Assembly: GCA_965234325.1 (NCBI GenBank)
Contig: OZ248407.1
Coordinates: forward strand, 310,001-374,000
Length of the DNA stretch: 64,000 bases
Source of the DNA: Limnohabitans kasalickyi
GTDB lineage: Bacteria; Pseudomonadota; Gammaproteobacteria; Burkholderiales; Burkholderiaceae_C
Direction of reading: 5' to 3'
The notes under the pieces: model-generated
What the model was told of the DNA's origin: nothing
Databases searched by the model: none
Seen by the model: the letters and a program-made list of their open reading frames with translations, nothing else
Program-made: the position numbers and the translations under genes
Part shown: in pieces, positions 26,464 to 36,081 of the stretch
Numbering within the stretch: the first letter of the stretch is position 1
Layout of the letters: the number at the start of each line of letters is the position of its first letter

Positions 26464-27669
26464 GTGAACACCACCTTCATTGCCATCCTGCGCAGCGCAG
26501 CCCTGCTTTTCAGCATGGCCGCCCTACCCGCCTTCGCTCAAAACGTCATCAAAATTGGTGAAATCAACAGCTACAAAGCCCAGCCCGCCTTCCTCGATCC
26601 GTACAAAAAAGGCATGGAGTTGGCGGTGGAAGAAATCAATGCCAAGGGCGGCGTGAACGGCAAGCAGCTGCAACTCATCACGCGGGACGACAACGCCTCA
26701 CCCGGCGACGCCGTGCGTGCCGCCGAAGAGCTGCTGAGCCGCGAAAAGGTGGATGTGCTCTCGGGTGCCTTCCTCTCGCACATTGGTTTGGCGCTGGGCG
26801 ACTTTGCCAAGCAACGCAAAGTGTTCTTCCTCGCGGGCGAACCGCTGACCGACAAAATGGTCTGGCAAAACGGCAACCGCTACACCTACCGCCTGCGCGC
26901 TAGCACCTACATGCAAGTGGCCATGTTGGTGCCCGAAGCGGCCAAGCTCAAGAAAAAACGCTGGGCTGTGGTGTACCCCAACTACGAATACGGCCAATCG
27001 GCTGCCGCCACCTTCAAGCAACTGCTGAAGGCCGCGCAGCCTGATGTGGAGTTTGTCGGCGAGCAAGCGCCAGCGCTGGGCAAGATCGACGCAGGCTCGG
27101 TGACGCAGGCGCTGGCCGATGCCAAACCCGACGCCATCTTCAACGTGTTGTTTGCCACCGACCTGTCCAAATTTGTGCGCGAAGGCAACACGCGCGGTTT
27201 GTTCCAAGGCCGCGAGGTGGTGAGCCTGTTGACGGGTGAGCCCGAGTATTTAGAGCCGCTGAAAGACGAAACGCCCAACGGCTGGATCGTCACCGGCTAC
27301 CCGTGGTACGGCGTGCAAACGCCGGAGCACAAAGCCTTTTTCTTGGCCTACCACCGCAAGTTCAACGACCATCCCCGTTTGGGCTCGGTCGTGGGTTACA
27401 GCATGATTCAGGCTTTAGCCGCAGGCATTGGCAAGGCCAAGAGCACCGAGACTGAGAAGCTGATCACCGCCTTCAGCGGCTTGAGTTTCAGCACGCCGTT
27501 TGGCAATGCCACCTTCCGCAAACAAGACAACCAGTCCACCATGGGTGCATTTTTGGGTCGCACCAAAAACGACAATGGCAAAGGCGTGTTGGTAGACTAC
27601 CGCTACATCGATGGCGCCACGGTGCAACCCAGCGATGACGTTGTGAAGAAACTCCGGCCGACCAACTAA
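26464..27669 (+). CDS. livK: Branched-chain amino acid-type ABC transporter binding protein (LivK)
   Basis: A 401-residue periplasmic protein with a GTG start, a signal peptide ending near AFAQ, and the type I binding-protein opening VIKIGEINSYKAQPAFLDPY. It is the first gene of a livK-livHM-livG-livF set. The ligand could be a branched-chain amino acid, but related proteins bind amides, aromatic compounds or urea, so the substrate is left open. A hairpin terminator directly after the gene would let it be made in excess over the membrane parts. Confidence 0.9.
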   Translation: MNTTFIAILRSAALLFSMAALPAFAQNVIKIGEINSYKAQPAFLDPYKKGMELAVEEINAKGGVNGKQLQLITRDDNASPGDAVRAAEELLSREKVDVLSGAFLSHIGLALGDFAKQRKVFFLAGEPLTDKMVWQNGNRYTYRLRASTYMQVAMLVPEAAKLKKKRWAVVYPNYEYGQSAAATFKQLLKAAQPDVEFVGEQAPALGKIDAGSVTQALADAKPDAIFNVLFATDLSKFVREGNTRGLFQGREVVSLLTGEPEYLEPLKDETPNGWIVTGYPWYGVQTPEHKAFFLAYHRKFNDHPRLGSVVGYSMIQALAAGIGKAKSTETEKLITAFSGLSFSTPFGNATFRKQDNQSTMGAFLGRTKNDNGKGVLVDYRYIDGATVQPSDDVVKKLRPTN

Positions 27670-27690
27670 GCGCCGTTCCAACCCCAACAC

Positions 27691-27720
27691 AACGCCCGCC
27701 TCTTGCGGGCGTTTTAATTT
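27691..27720 (+). terminator. Intra-operon terminator/attenuator after livK
   Basis: AACGCCCGC (27691-27699) and GCGGGCGTT (27705-27713) make a 9-bp stem with a 5-nt loop, followed by TTTAATTT. It lies between livK and livHM on the same strand, so partial termination would favour the binding protein. Confidence 0.8.
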
Positions 27721-27737
27721 GAGCCCTCAAACACCCC

Positions 27738-29666
27738 ATGGACATCGCTAGCTTTCTTGTGCAGGCCCTCAACGGGCTGGCCAGCGCGTCGTCTTTGTTT
27801 TTGGTAGCAGCAGGCCTGTCGCTGATTTTTGGGGTGTCGCGCATCGTCAACTTTGCACACGGCTCGTTCTTCATGCTGGGTGTGTATGTGGCTTACGCGC
27901 TGGTGTCACACGCGGCGCCTGCCTTGTCTGCGGCTCTGGGTCTTGTGCTTGGCGATGCGGCCAGCCAAACCGCCGCCTACTTTTTGCTGTTGCTGTGCGC
28001 TGCGCTCGTCACCGGCATGTTGGGTGCGCTGGTCGAAGTGCTGCTGCTGCGCCGCATTTACCAAGCACCCGAATTGTTTCAGTTGCTCGCGACGTTTGCC
28101 TTGGTCTTAGTTATCCAAGACGGCACGCTGTGGGTTTGGGGCGCGGAAGACTTGCTAGGGCCACGCGCACCGGGTCTGAGCGGCGCGGTCGATATCTTGG
28201 GCCGTCGCTTCCCCACCTACGATTTGTTGTTGATCGCCATCGGCCCACTGGTCTTAGCAATGCTGTGGTGGACTTTGCAGCGCACGCGATTTGGTGTGCT
28301 GGTGCGCGCCGCCACGCAAGACCGCGAGATGTTGGGCGCACTGGGCGTGAACCAGCGCCACTTGTTCACCGCCGTGTTTGCACTGGGCTGCGCGTTGGCA
28401 GGCTTGGGCGGTGCACTGCAACTGCCCCGCGAGCCCGCGCACTTGGGGCTGGACATGGCGACCATTGGCGACGCGTTTGTGGTGGTCGTGGTGGGCGGCA
28501 TGGGCTCGATCCCCGGGGCGTTTGTCGCGGCACTTTTGATTGCAGAAATCAAAGCGCTGTGCATTGCGGTGGGCACGGTCGACATGTTGGGTGTGTCGTT
28601 TGCGTTTTCAAAACTCACGCTGGTCGCCGAATTTTTGGTGATGGCGGCGGTGTTGATGGTGCGGCCTTGGGGTTTGTTGGGCAAACCACAAAGCGCGCCT
28701 CGTGCCAACACCGAACAAGAGGCGCCGTTTGGTTTGGGCGGCGCTCGCACGCAGCGACTGTGGCTGTTGCTCGGTGCTGCCTTGTTAGCCTTGCCGCTGG
28801 TCACCGGTGACGCGTCATACACCTTGGTGCTGGGCATTGACTTGCTGGTGGCTGCCTTGTTTGCCGCCAGCTTGCACTTCATCATGGGGCCAGCGGGCAT
28901 GCACTCGTTTGGCCACGCGGCTTACTTTGGCATGGGCGCGTATGCAGCGGCACTGCTGGTGTTGCGTGCCGGCTTTACCACCGAAGCTGCGTTGCTGCTG
29001 GCCCCGTTGGTCAGCGCCTTGGTGGCTGCGCCCATCGCGTGGTTTGCGGTGCGCTTGTCGGGCGTGTACTTGGCCATGCTCACCTTGGCGTTTGCGCAAA
29101 TTGTGTGGTCGATCTGTTTTCAGTGGGACGACTTCACGGGCGGGAGCAACGGCCTCACCGGCGTGTGGCCCAGTGACGGGTTGCAAGACAAATCTTCTTA
29201 TTACTGGCTCACCCTCGCGCTGGTGAGCGCCAGCGTGTATGCCTTGCGCCGCGTGCTGATGTCGCCGCTAGGCTACGCGCTGCGCGCCAGCCGCGACTCG
29301 GTGGGCCGCGCCGAAGCTATGGGTTTAAACGTGGCGCGTGTGCAGTGGCTAGGCTTTGTGGTGGCCGCCGGCTTTGCGGGATTGGCGGGTGCGTTGTTTG
29401 CGTTCTCGAAAGGCAGCATCTCACCCGATGTATTGGGTGTGAGCAAGTCGGTCGATGGTTTGGTGATGGTGCTCTTGGGCGGCGTGCACACGCTGGTCGG
29501 CCCCTTGGTCGGCGCGGTGACCTTCACCGCGCTGCAAGACAGCTTGGCCCGCAGCACCGACTATTGGCGCGCCGTGTTGGGCGGCAGCATGTTGCTGATG
29601 GTGCTGGTGTTTCCGCAAGGCATTGCGGGGTCGGTGCAAAAGGCCTGGAGACGATATGTTGCTTGA
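27738..29666 (+). CDS. livH: Fused LivH-LivM permease of a branched-chain amino acid-type ABC importer
   Basis: A 642-residue polytopic protein. Residues 1-about 310 are a LivH permease (NFAHGSFFMLGVYVAY motif near the start). A linker rich in Arg, Gln and Pro follows, and residues from about 345 form a LivM permease (HSFGHAAYFGMGAYAAALL, then a FTGGSNGL motif). In most bacteria these are two genes. The fusion fixes the heterodimer stoichiometry. It is in line with livG, which starts inside its last codons. Confidence 0.93.
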   Translation: MDIASFLVQALNGLASASSLFLVAAGLSLIFGVSRIVNFAHGSFFMLGVYVAYALVSHAAPALSAALGLVLGDAASQTAAYFLLLLCAALVTGMLGALVEVLLLRRIYQAPELFQLLATFALVLVIQDGTLWVWGAEDLLGPRAPGLSGAVDILGRRFPTYDLLLIAIGPLVLAMLWWTLQRTRFGVLVRAATQDREMLGALGVNQRHLFTAVFALGCALAGLGGALQLPREPAHLGLDMATIGDAFVVVVVGGMGSIPGAFVAALLIAEIKALCIAVGTVDMLGVSFAFSKLTLVAEFLVMAAVLMVRPWGLLGKPQSAPRANTEQEAPFGLGGARTQRLWLLLGAALLALPLVTGDASYTLVLGIDLLVAALFAASLHFIMGPAGMHSFGHAAYFGMGAYAAALLVLRAGFTTEAALLLAPLVSALVAAPIAWFAVRLSGVYLAMLTLAFAQIVWSICFQWDDFTGGSNGLTGVWPSDGLQDKSSYYWLTLALVSASVYALRRVLMSPLGYALRASRDSVGRAEAMGLNVARVQWLGFVVAAGFAGLAGALFAFSKGSISPDVLGVSKSVDGLVMVLLGGVHTLVGPLVGAVTFTALQDSLARSTDYWRAVLGGSMLLMVLVFPQGIAGSVQKAWRRYVA

Positions 29667-30498
29667 AGTTCGTCACCTGAACAAAGCCTTTGGCGGCAAC
29701 CAAGCCGTCAACGATGTGTCGTTCAATTTGCAAGCGGGCGAACTGCTTGCCCTGATTGGCCCCAACGGCGCAGGCAAGTCCACCACCTTCAATTTGGTCA
29801 ACGGCCAACTCGCACCCGACAGTGGCAGGATCACCTTGGACGGCGTGTCGCTGCTGGGTCGCCAACCGCATGATTTGTGGCGCATGGGCGTGAGTCGCAC
29901 TTTTCAAATCGCACAAACGTTTGGCTCGCTCACCGTGGTCGAGAACGTGCAAATGGCGCTGCTGTCAGCGGACGGCCGCAGCTTGGCGCCTTGGCAACGG
30001 GCCACCCGCTACCGGCGTGACGAGGCCCTGGCCTTGCTGGCCCAAGTGCATTTAGAAGACCAAGCATCACGCCCTTGCAACGCCCTCGCCTACGGCGACG
30101 TGAAACGCTTAGAGCTGGCGATGGCGCTGGCCAACCAACCGCGCTTGCTGCTGATGGACGAGCCCACCGCAGGCATGGCGCCCGACGAACGGCACGCGCT
30201 GATGGACCTCACCCGCCGCTTGGTGACTCAACGCGGCGTGGCCGTGCTCTTCACCGAACACAGCATGGACGTGGTGTTTGAGCATGCCGACCGCGTGTTG
30301 GTGATGGCGCGTGGCGCACTCATCGCTAAAGGCACGCCCGCGCAAATCCAAGCCGACCTGCAGGTGCAAGCCGTGTACTTTGGCAGCGGCAAAACCTTTG
30401 GCAAGGCCTCAGCACCGCGGACCTCAGAGACGACCCAGGCGATTGCTTTTGCTGATACAACAACTGCCACAGCCCCAACAACAAGCGCAGCGCCATGA
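29656..30498 (+). CDS. livG: ABC transporter ATPase LivG
   Basis: A 280-residue ATPase from ATG 29656, overlapping the permease end by 11 bp. Walker A is GPNGAGKST, Walker B ends in LLLMDEPTAGMAP, and the region after it (RRLVTQRGVAVLFTEHSMDVV) is typical of LivG. The signature loop reads ALAYGDVKRLELAMAL, diverging from LSGGQ as is common in this subfamily. A C-terminal tail of about 35 residues rich in Thr and Ala (from KASAPR on) is unusual and probably unstructured. Confidence 0.92.
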   Translation: MLLEVRHLNKAFGGNQAVNDVSFNLQAGELLALIGPNGAGKSTTFNLVNGQLAPDSGRITLDGVSLLGRQPHDLWRMGVSRTFQIAQTFGSLTVVENVQMALLSADGRSLAPWQRATRYRRDEALALLAQVHLEDQASRPCNALAYGDVKRLELAMALANQPRLLLMDEPTAGMAPDERHALMDLTRRLVTQRGVAVLFTEHSMDVVFEHADRVLVMARGALIAKGTPAQIQADLQVQAVYFGSGKTFGKASAPRTSETTQAIAFADTTTATAPTTSAAP

Positions 30499-31202
30499 AA
30501 CAAGCATCGACACCCTTTGCGCCGACTGCCTCGACGTTGCCACTGCTTGATGTGCAAGGCCTCAGCGCTTGGTACGGCGCGGCGCAAGTCGTGTTAGATG
30601 CGCAGCTGCACGTCCAACGTGGCGAAGTGGTGGCCCTCGTCGGGCGTAACGGTGCGGGCAAGTCCAGCACCCTCAAAGCCATCATGGGCCTCATGCCGAG
30701 ACGCACGGGCCGCGTGGTGTTTGCGGGGCAAGACATCTCCCATGCCGAGCCTTACCAAGCCGCTCGCTTGGGGCTGGGCTATGTGCCCGAAGACCGCCGC
30801 ATCTTCACCGACTTGACGGTGCTGGAAAACCTCACCATCGGCCAACAAGCTGCCCGCAGCTTTGCCGATGGCAGCCACGCGCCACAGTGGTCGTTAGACC
30901 AAGTGTTTGCCCTCTTCCCCAATCTCGCGGACATGCAAAAACGCCCCGCCAGCCACATGAGCGGTGGCGAGCAACAAATGCTCACCGTGGCACGCACCCT
31001 CATGGGCAACCCGCTCATGGTGCTGCTCGACGAACCGTCTGAGGGCGTGGCCCCCGTGATCGTGGAGCAAATGGGCGAGATGATTTTGGCGCTCAAAGCC
31101 CAAGGCGTGAGCGTGCTGCTGTCCGAGCAAAACACCCACTTCGCCGACTGGGTGAGCGACCGCCGCTATGCGCTGGATCGGGGTGTGATCGCGCCGGTGT
31201 GA
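30495..31202 (+). CDS. livF: ABC transporter ATPase LivF
   Basis: A 235-residue ATPase whose ATG overlaps the livG stop (ATGA). Walker A is GRNGAGKSS, the signature is MSGGEQQML, Walker B is LMVLLDEPSEGVAP, and YVPEDRRIFTDLTV is a LivF-type Q-loop region. It completes the LivK-HM-G-F importer; the two ATPases pair under the fused permease. Confidence 0.93.
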   Translation: MKQASTPFAPTASTLPLLDVQGLSAWYGAAQVVLDAQLHVQRGEVVALVGRNGAGKSSTLKAIMGLMPRRTGRVVFAGQDISHAEPYQAARLGLGYVPEDRRIFTDLTVLENLTIGQQAARSFADGSHAPQWSLDQVFALFPNLADMQKRPASHMSGGEQQMLTVARTLMGNPLMVLLDEPSEGVAPVIVEQMGEMILALKAQGVSVLLSEQNTHFADWVSDRRYALDRGVIAPV

Positions 31203-31289
31203 TCTGAATTAGCGCGGTTTGTATACGCCTCGTGTGCCCGAACAGGGACAATTCGAGCACGCCAAATTTAGACACACACGGGGTCACGC

Positions 31290-32426
31290 ATGAAAAAAAT
31301 CTTACTTTTGGGCTCAGGTGAACTGGGTAAAGAATTCGTCATCAGCGCCAAGCGCTTGGGCTGCTACGTCGTCGCCTGCGACAGTTATGCGGGCGCACCC
31401 GCCATGCAAGTGGCCGACGAATCGTGTGTGTTCAGCATGTTGGATGAGGCGCCTTTGCGTGCCGCCATTGCACAACACCAGCCCGATTTGATCGTGCCTG
31501 AAATTGAAGCCATCCGCACCGAGGTGTTGTTAGAGGTGGAGCAAGAAGGCTTTGAGGTCATCCCCAGCGCGAAGGCGGCCAACCTCACCATGAACCGCGA
31601 CCGCATCCGCGATGTGGCGGTGGGTTTGGGCGTGCGTACCGCCAAGTTCAACTACGCCGAGTCGGCAGACGAACTGTTGGCACAGGCCAACGCGATTGGT
31701 TTCCCGGTGGTGATCAAACCTGTGATGAGTTCGTCGGGCAAAGGCCAGAGCGTGGCCAAAACCGCCGCCGACATTCAAGCCAGTTGGGACTACGCGTGCG
31801 CAGGCATGCGCGGCGACCGCAAGAAAGTGATCGTCGAAGAGTTCATCAACTTCGAATTTGAAATCACCCTGCTCACCATCCGCCAACGCAAGGGCCCCAC
31901 CTTGTTTTGCAAGCCCATCGGCCATGTGCAAGAACGCGGTGACTACCAATACAGCTGGCAGCCGCAGCCCATGCTGCCCAACTACCTCAAAGCCGCGCAA
32001 GACATGGCCGAGAAAGTAACAGCCGACTTGGGTGGTGCAGGCTTGTTTGGCGTGGAGTTTTTCGTGACGAAAGACGAGGTAATCTTCAGCGAGCTCAGCC
32101 CGCGTCCGCACGACACCGGCATGGTCACGATGATCAGCCAAAACCTGAGCGAGTTTGATTTGCATGCCCGCGCCATTTTGGGTTTGCCCATTGCCAACAT
32201 CGTCTGCACAGAAGGCGCCAGCGCCGTGGTGCTGGCCACACAAGACGGCGTCAACCCCACGTACACCGGCGTGGCCGAGGCCTTGAGCGAGCCCGATGTG
32301 GACGTGCGCATCTTCGGCAAACCGACCACGCGCCCCTACCGCCGTATGGCGGTGGCACTGGCTAAGAACGCCAACGCCTTGGCGCGCGCACGGTCCGCAG
32401 CGGCCAAAATTTCGGTGGTGGTTTAA
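31290..32426 (+). CDS. purT: Formate-dependent phosphoribosylglycinamide formyltransferase PurT
   Basis: A 378-residue ATP-grasp enzyme, slightly shorter than the usual 390 or so. It starts MKKILLLGSGELGKEF and has EIEAIRTEVL, the ATP-grasp VIKPVMSSSGKGQS loop, and FFVTKDEVIFSELSPRPHDTG at the active site. It makes formyl-GAR from GAR, formate and ATP in purine synthesis, bypassing folate-dependent PurN. The gene is 87 bp downstream of livF and may have its own promoter. It converges with phoD, with the stop codons overlapping by 4 bp. Confidence 0.95.
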   Translation: MKKILLLGSGELGKEFVISAKRLGCYVVACDSYAGAPAMQVADESCVFSMLDEAPLRAAIAQHQPDLIVPEIEAIRTEVLLEVEQEGFEVIPSAKAANLTMNRDRIRDVAVGLGVRTAKFNYAESADELLAQANAIGFPVVIKPVMSSSGKGQSVAKTAADIQASWDYACAGMRGDRKKVIVEEFINFEFEITLLTIRQRKGPTLFCKPIGHVQERGDYQYSWQPQPMLPNYLKAAQDMAEKVTADLGGAGLFGVEFFVTKDEVIFSELSPRPHDTGMVTMISQNLSEFDLHARAILGLPIANIVCTEGASAVVLATQDGVNPTYTGVAEALSEPDVDVRIFGKPTTRPYRRMAVALAKNANALARARSAAAKISVVV

Positions 32427-33991
32427 ACCGGCGTTGGCCCCGCCTTGCCACTGCGCACCACATAACTCGCCTGCGTCTTTAGCCCCGCCTCTTTCCCGGC
32501 AGGAAACGCGGTGCTTCTGAAATCGCAGCGCACGCTGCTTGGCGTGACGGTGAGCAAGCTGTAGCCCCGCTCATCGGCGCGGGCGTGCAGCAAATCGGGG
32601 TTGTTGGCTTTGATAACGCCCAACACCTTGTCGCCCATGCCACGCGACGTGATGGAGGTGGTCACAAACTCGCTGGCCACGATGGGCGACTGCGGATCGT
32701 TGGGCACCAAGCGCAGGTTCGACGCCACGTTCATGTGCACGTCGCCGCCCAAGGTGACCACGTTGTTCAACTTGTGATCCATCACGCTTTGCAGCAGACG
32801 TTGGCGCGCGGGGCCATAACCATCCCACGCGTCGTTGTAGGAGGCGCGGCCCACAGGTGCAGGAATGCTGGTGGGCGCAATCAAGGTGGCTTGCGCCAGC
32901 AAACGCCAAGTGCGTTTAGAGGCGGCCAAGCCTTGATCCAACCAACGCTCTTGCTCGGCGCCGAGCATGCTGCGCTTGGGGTCGTCGAGCTCGTCGCACT
33001 GCGTCACCATGCGACCACCGCCGCGAATGGGGTCGCGGCAGGCTTGGGGGCTGCGGTATTGGCGGCAGTCGAGAGTCCAGAGATCGGCCAGCTTGCCCCA
33101 GTTGAATTGCTCGTGCAAACGCATCGAGGCTTGCTGTGGGCTCTGCGGGTCGGGGCCGATCAACACCGGCTGGTGCTCAAAGTAGGCTTGGTAGGCAGCG
33201 GCGCGACGCAACAAAAACTGTTGCGGGTCGGTGTAGTTGCGGTCTTGGTCGTTGGCGTAGTCGTTGACCACTTCGTGGTCGTCCCACATCAACACCCACG
33301 GGTGGGCGGCGTGCGCGGCTTGCAGGTGGGGGTCGCGTTTGTATTGGGCGTAACGCTCGCGGTATTGCGCCAAAGTTTTGGGCTCACCGCCACTGTGTTG
33401 GCGCACCATGAATTGAGGGTTGGTGCTTTCGTAGATGTAGTCGCCCACAAACAGCACGAGGTCCAACGACTGCTGGGCAATTTCTTGGTGCGCGATGTAT
33501 TGCCCATGCTCGTAATGCTGGCACGACGCCAAAGCGATGCGCAGTTGCTGCACATCGGCGTTGGCAGCAGGCGCTGTGCGGGTGTGGCCCACAGTGCTGA
33601 AGGCGTCACCTTGGCTGAATCGGTACCAATAGTCGGTGGCGGGCTGCAAGTTTTGCAGATGCACATGCACGCTGTGGCCTCGGCTGGCATCGGTGACCAC
33701 GTCCATTTTTTGTACCCGACGTTTGAGGGTTGCGTCGGCAAACACCGTCACTTGCACGCTCAACGCATCAGGGGCACTAGAGGCGCGATCGTCGTCAGCG
33801 ATGACCAATCGTGTCCAGAGCACCACGCTGTCGGGCCGGGGTCGACCGCTGGCCACACCCAACGAGAAAGGGTTGGCACGCCAGCGACGCGTCGGGTCGC
33901 TTGGCTGAGCTGCAAGGGGGGTCAGCCAAGGTGCCATGGCCAACGCCATGGCGGTGCGTTGCAGGTGAAGGTTGAAGTCGCGTCGGTTCAT
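32423..33991 (-). CDS. phoD: PhoD-like alkaline phosphatase/phosphodiesterase
   Basis: A 522-residue secreted metallophosphatase. The N terminus carries a Tat-type signal (NRRDFNLHLQ then a hydrophobic stretch, cleavage near LAAQ). Metal-site motifs are FVGDYIYE, MWDDHEVVNDY and TLGGDVHMN. The N-terminal Fn3-like PhoD domain (about 40-140) precedes the catalytic domain. Such enzymes release phosphate from organic mono- and diesters in the periplasm and usually need Ca and Fe. No Pho box was identified in the short upstream region. Divergent from the EamA gene. Confidence 0.92.
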   Translation of the reverse strand: MNRRDFNLHLQRTAMALAMAPWLTPLAAQPSDPTRRWRANPFSLGVASGRPRPDSVVLWTRLVIADDDRASSAPDALSVQVTVFADATLKRRVQKMDVVTDASRGHSVHVHLQNLQPATDYWYRFSQGDAFSTVGHTRTAPAANADVQQLRIALASCQHYEHGQYIAHQEIAQQSLDLVLFVGDYIYESTNPQFMVRQHSGGEPKTLAQYRERYAQYKRDPHLQAAHAAHPWVLMWDDHEVVNDYANDQDRNYTDPQQFLLRRAAAYQAYFEHQPVLIGPDPQSPQQASMRLHEQFNWGKLADLWTLDCRQYRSPQACRDPIRGGGRMVTQCDELDDPKRSMLGAEQERWLDQGLAASKRTWRLLAQATLIAPTSIPAPVGRASYNDAWDGYGPARQRLLQSVMDHKLNNVVTLGGDVHMNVASNLRLVPNDPQSPIVASEFVTTSITSRGMGDKVLGVIKANNPDLLHARADERGYSLLTVTPSSVRCDFRSTAFPAGKEAGLKTQASYVVRSGKAGPTPV

Positions 33992-34064
33992 GAAAAATAG
34001 ATCTTGTCAGCCAGGAAACACATGCGGCATGTTAAGTTCAAAGCTGAACACTCGAAGGACCCCT

Positions 34065-34970
34065 ATGCCCCAACGTCGCGACCATTTGGATGCCCTGGCC
34101 ATTGTGCTGCTGGTGGTCTGCTGCCTGTTTTGGGGCTTTCAGCAAGTGCTGGTCAAAGCCACGCTGCCCGAAGTCGCGCCCTTGCTGCAAGCTGCCATTC
34201 GATTCATGGGCGCCACGGTGCTGTTGTGGATGTGGTGCCGCTACCGCGGCGTGGCGCTGTTTGAGCGTGACGGCACGTTGCTGGCCGGGCTGCTGGCAGG
34301 CGTGTTGTTTTGCGGGGAGTTTGTGTGCATTTATGTGGGCTTGCAACACACCACGGCCTCGCGCTTGACGCTGTTTTTGTACACCTCACCGTTTTGGGTG
34401 TCGCTGCTGCTGCCCCTGTTTGTGCCGACAGAGCGTCTGCGGGCCGTGCAATGGACGGGCTTGGGGCTGGCATTTGCCGCCGTGGCGTTTGCTTTGCAAG
34501 ACGGCTTGCAGGTCAACAACGCCACGGGGGCCATTGGCGCCATAGGCCTGGGCGACGCTTTGGCCTTAGGCTCAGGCGTCCTATGGGCCTTGACCACGGT
34601 GGTGATTCGCACCACGCGGCTGGCCAGCATCAGCCCTGAAAAGCTGCTGTACTACCAAGTGGCCATGAGCACGGTCTTGCTGCCTTTTGCATCGTCGTCA
34701 TTGGGCGAGGTGTGGCAATTCAACCTGAGCGCCTTTGCATGGGGCTCGCTGGCCATTCAAACCGTGGCGGGCGCGTTTGCCAGCTACTTGGTCTGGATGT
34801 GGCTGCTGCGCCACTACCCCGCCACGCGCCTGGGCTCGTTCGTGTTTTTGACGCCTGTGTTTGCCATGGTGTTTGGCGCGCTGTGGTTGGGCGAAACGGT
34901 GTCCGCCCTCACGCTGGCCGCCTTGGTGGCCGTGGCGGCGGGCATTGTGTTGGTGAACAAAAAGGCCTGA
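34065..34970 (+). CDS. EamA/DMT-family transporter
   Basis: A 301-residue protein with about ten membrane helices in two EamA repeats (WGFQQVLVKATLPEVAP near the start; PVFAMVFGALWLGET near the end, a characteristic EamA closing motif). The ATG at 34065 has a GAAGGA ribosome binding site, and the longer frame to 33972 overlaps the phoD start. Such proteins export metabolites or amino acids. The substrate is unknown. The last codons and stop lie inside a perfect palindrome shared with the convergent gene. Confidence 0.88.
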   Translation: MPQRRDHLDALAIVLLVVCCLFWGFQQVLVKATLPEVAPLLQAAIRFMGATVLLWMWCRYRGVALFERDGTLLAGLLAGVLFCGEFVCIYVGLQHTTASRLTLFLYTSPFWVSLLLPLFVPTERLRAVQWTGLGLAFAAVAFALQDGLQVNNATGAIGAIGLGDALALGSGVLWALTTVVIRTTRLASISPEKLLYYQVAMSTVLLPFASSSLGEVWQFNLSAFAWGSLAIQTVAGAFASYLVWMWLLRHYPATRLGSFVFLTPVFAMVFGALWLGETVSALTLAALVAVAAGIVLVNKKA

Positions 34971-34982
34971 TCAGGCCTTTTT
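34959..34982. terminator. 24-bp perfect palindrome acting as bidirectional terminator
   Basis: AAAAAGGCCTGA (34959-34970) is followed at once by its exact reverse complement (34971-34982). Both strands therefore read AAA AAG GCC TGA, giving each convergent protein the same end, Lys-Lys-Ala-stop. As RNA it folds into a stem flanked by A- and U-runs, the form of a two-way terminator, though it has almost no loop. Confidence 0.75.
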
Positions 34983-36020
34983 CGCCAAACCCAAACGCTC
35001 AACCGTGGACTTTTCGGCCTCGAACGTGCGGATGGCGTACTTGGTGTAGTCCTCGCTGTTCATGTAAATCACAGGCTGGTAGAACTTGTCCAAGGTTTCG
35101 ATGACTTTGGGGTCGTCCAAGGTTTTCTTGAACGTGTCGTTGAGCACCCGCACCACGGCTGGGTCCATGCCCTTGGGGCCGCCGATGCCAAAGGGCGATT
35201 CAGAAATGGTATCCCAGCCGTTTTCTTTGACAGTGGCGACATCGGGAAACGCTTTGGTGCGCTTGCTGCCCAAAGTGGCCAACAGGCGCAGCTTGCCGTC
35301 TTTGACCAAGGGAATGATCTCGGTGGTGCTGCTGGCCATGCGAATGTGACCGCCCAAGATGGACTGCACAATTTCAGAGGCGCCTTTGTAGGCAATGGGG
35401 TTGAGCTCGATGCCCGCTTTTTGGCTGAAGTCTTCAATCGCCAAATGCGGCGTGGTGCCCGTGCCGGTGTGACCGTACTCCAGCTTGCCGGGGTTGGCTT
35501 TGGCGTAGGCCACCATTTCTTTGAGCGTCTTGAACGGTGCGTCCAGCGACGCGGCGATGCAGAAGGTGTAGCCCGTCAAGCACGCGATGTGCGTGATGTC
35601 TTTGATCGGGTCATACGTGGTTTTTTGCATGTGCGGCTGGCGGTAAATGCCCAAAGGCAATTGCGTCAGCGTGTAGCCATCGGGGCGCGCACTCATCATG
35701 GCCGCTGCGCCCAATGCACCACCCGCGCCAGGTTTGTTTTCGCAAATCACCGACACCCCCAAGATGCGACTAGCGCTCTCGGCAAACGCACGCAACACCG
35801 CGTCGCTGGGGCCGGCAGGCGTCCAAGGCACGATGAGGGTGATGGGTTTGTTGGGGAACTTGTCTTGCGCCAGAGCCGCGCTGCTGACGAACGCAGGCGC
35901 TGCGAAGCTGGCCAAAGAACCGGCAAGGCCTTGCAGCGTTTGGCGACGTGTCAGATCATGCGAGGCTTTGGGTTTGGATGTGTCGGTCAAGGTGTGGCTC
36001 CAGAAAATCTCTAAAGCCAC
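34971..36020 (-). CDS. Bug/TctC-family periplasmic binding protein
   Basis: A 349-residue extracytoplasmic receptor. A twin-arginine-like leader, LTRRQTLQGLAGSLASF, ends near ALAQ. The mature part begins FPNKPITLIVPWTPAGPSD, the standard Bug opening, with ENKPGAGG and DGYTL further on. Members bind carboxylates or aromatic acids and are highly expanded in Burkholderiales. No TctA or TctB permease is near, so it is an orphan receptor. The longest frame starts at GTG 36020; TTG at 35990, 7 nt after a GGAG, may be the true start. It follows gcdH on the same strand by 94 bp. Confidence 0.88.
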   Translation of the reverse strand: MALEIFWSHTLTDTSKPKASHDLTRRQTLQGLAGSLASFAAPAFVSSAALAQDKFPNKPITLIVPWTPAGPSDAVLRAFAESASRILGVSVICENKPGAGGALGAAAMMSARPDGYTLTQLPLGIYRQPHMQKTTYDPIKDITHIACLTGYTFCIAASLDAPFKTLKEMVAYAKANPGKLEYGHTGTGTTPHLAIEDFSQKAGIELNPIAYKGASEIVQSILGGHIRMASSTTEIIPLVKDGKLRLLATLGSKRTKAFPDVATVKENGWDTISESPFGIGGPKGMDPAVVRVLNDTFKKTLDDPKVIETLDKFYQPVIYMNSEDYTKYAIRTFEAEKSTVERLGLAKKA

Positions 36021-36081
36021 ACATTAATCGATTTGCGGCTAAACACACCTAGTGAGAACACCCACTCGCGCCGCATTCGGG

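Noticed and set aside
32585..34000. Open frame of 471 codons on the plus strand opposite phoD
   Set aside because: Antisense shadow without domains; phoD has intact metal motifs and a Tat signal.
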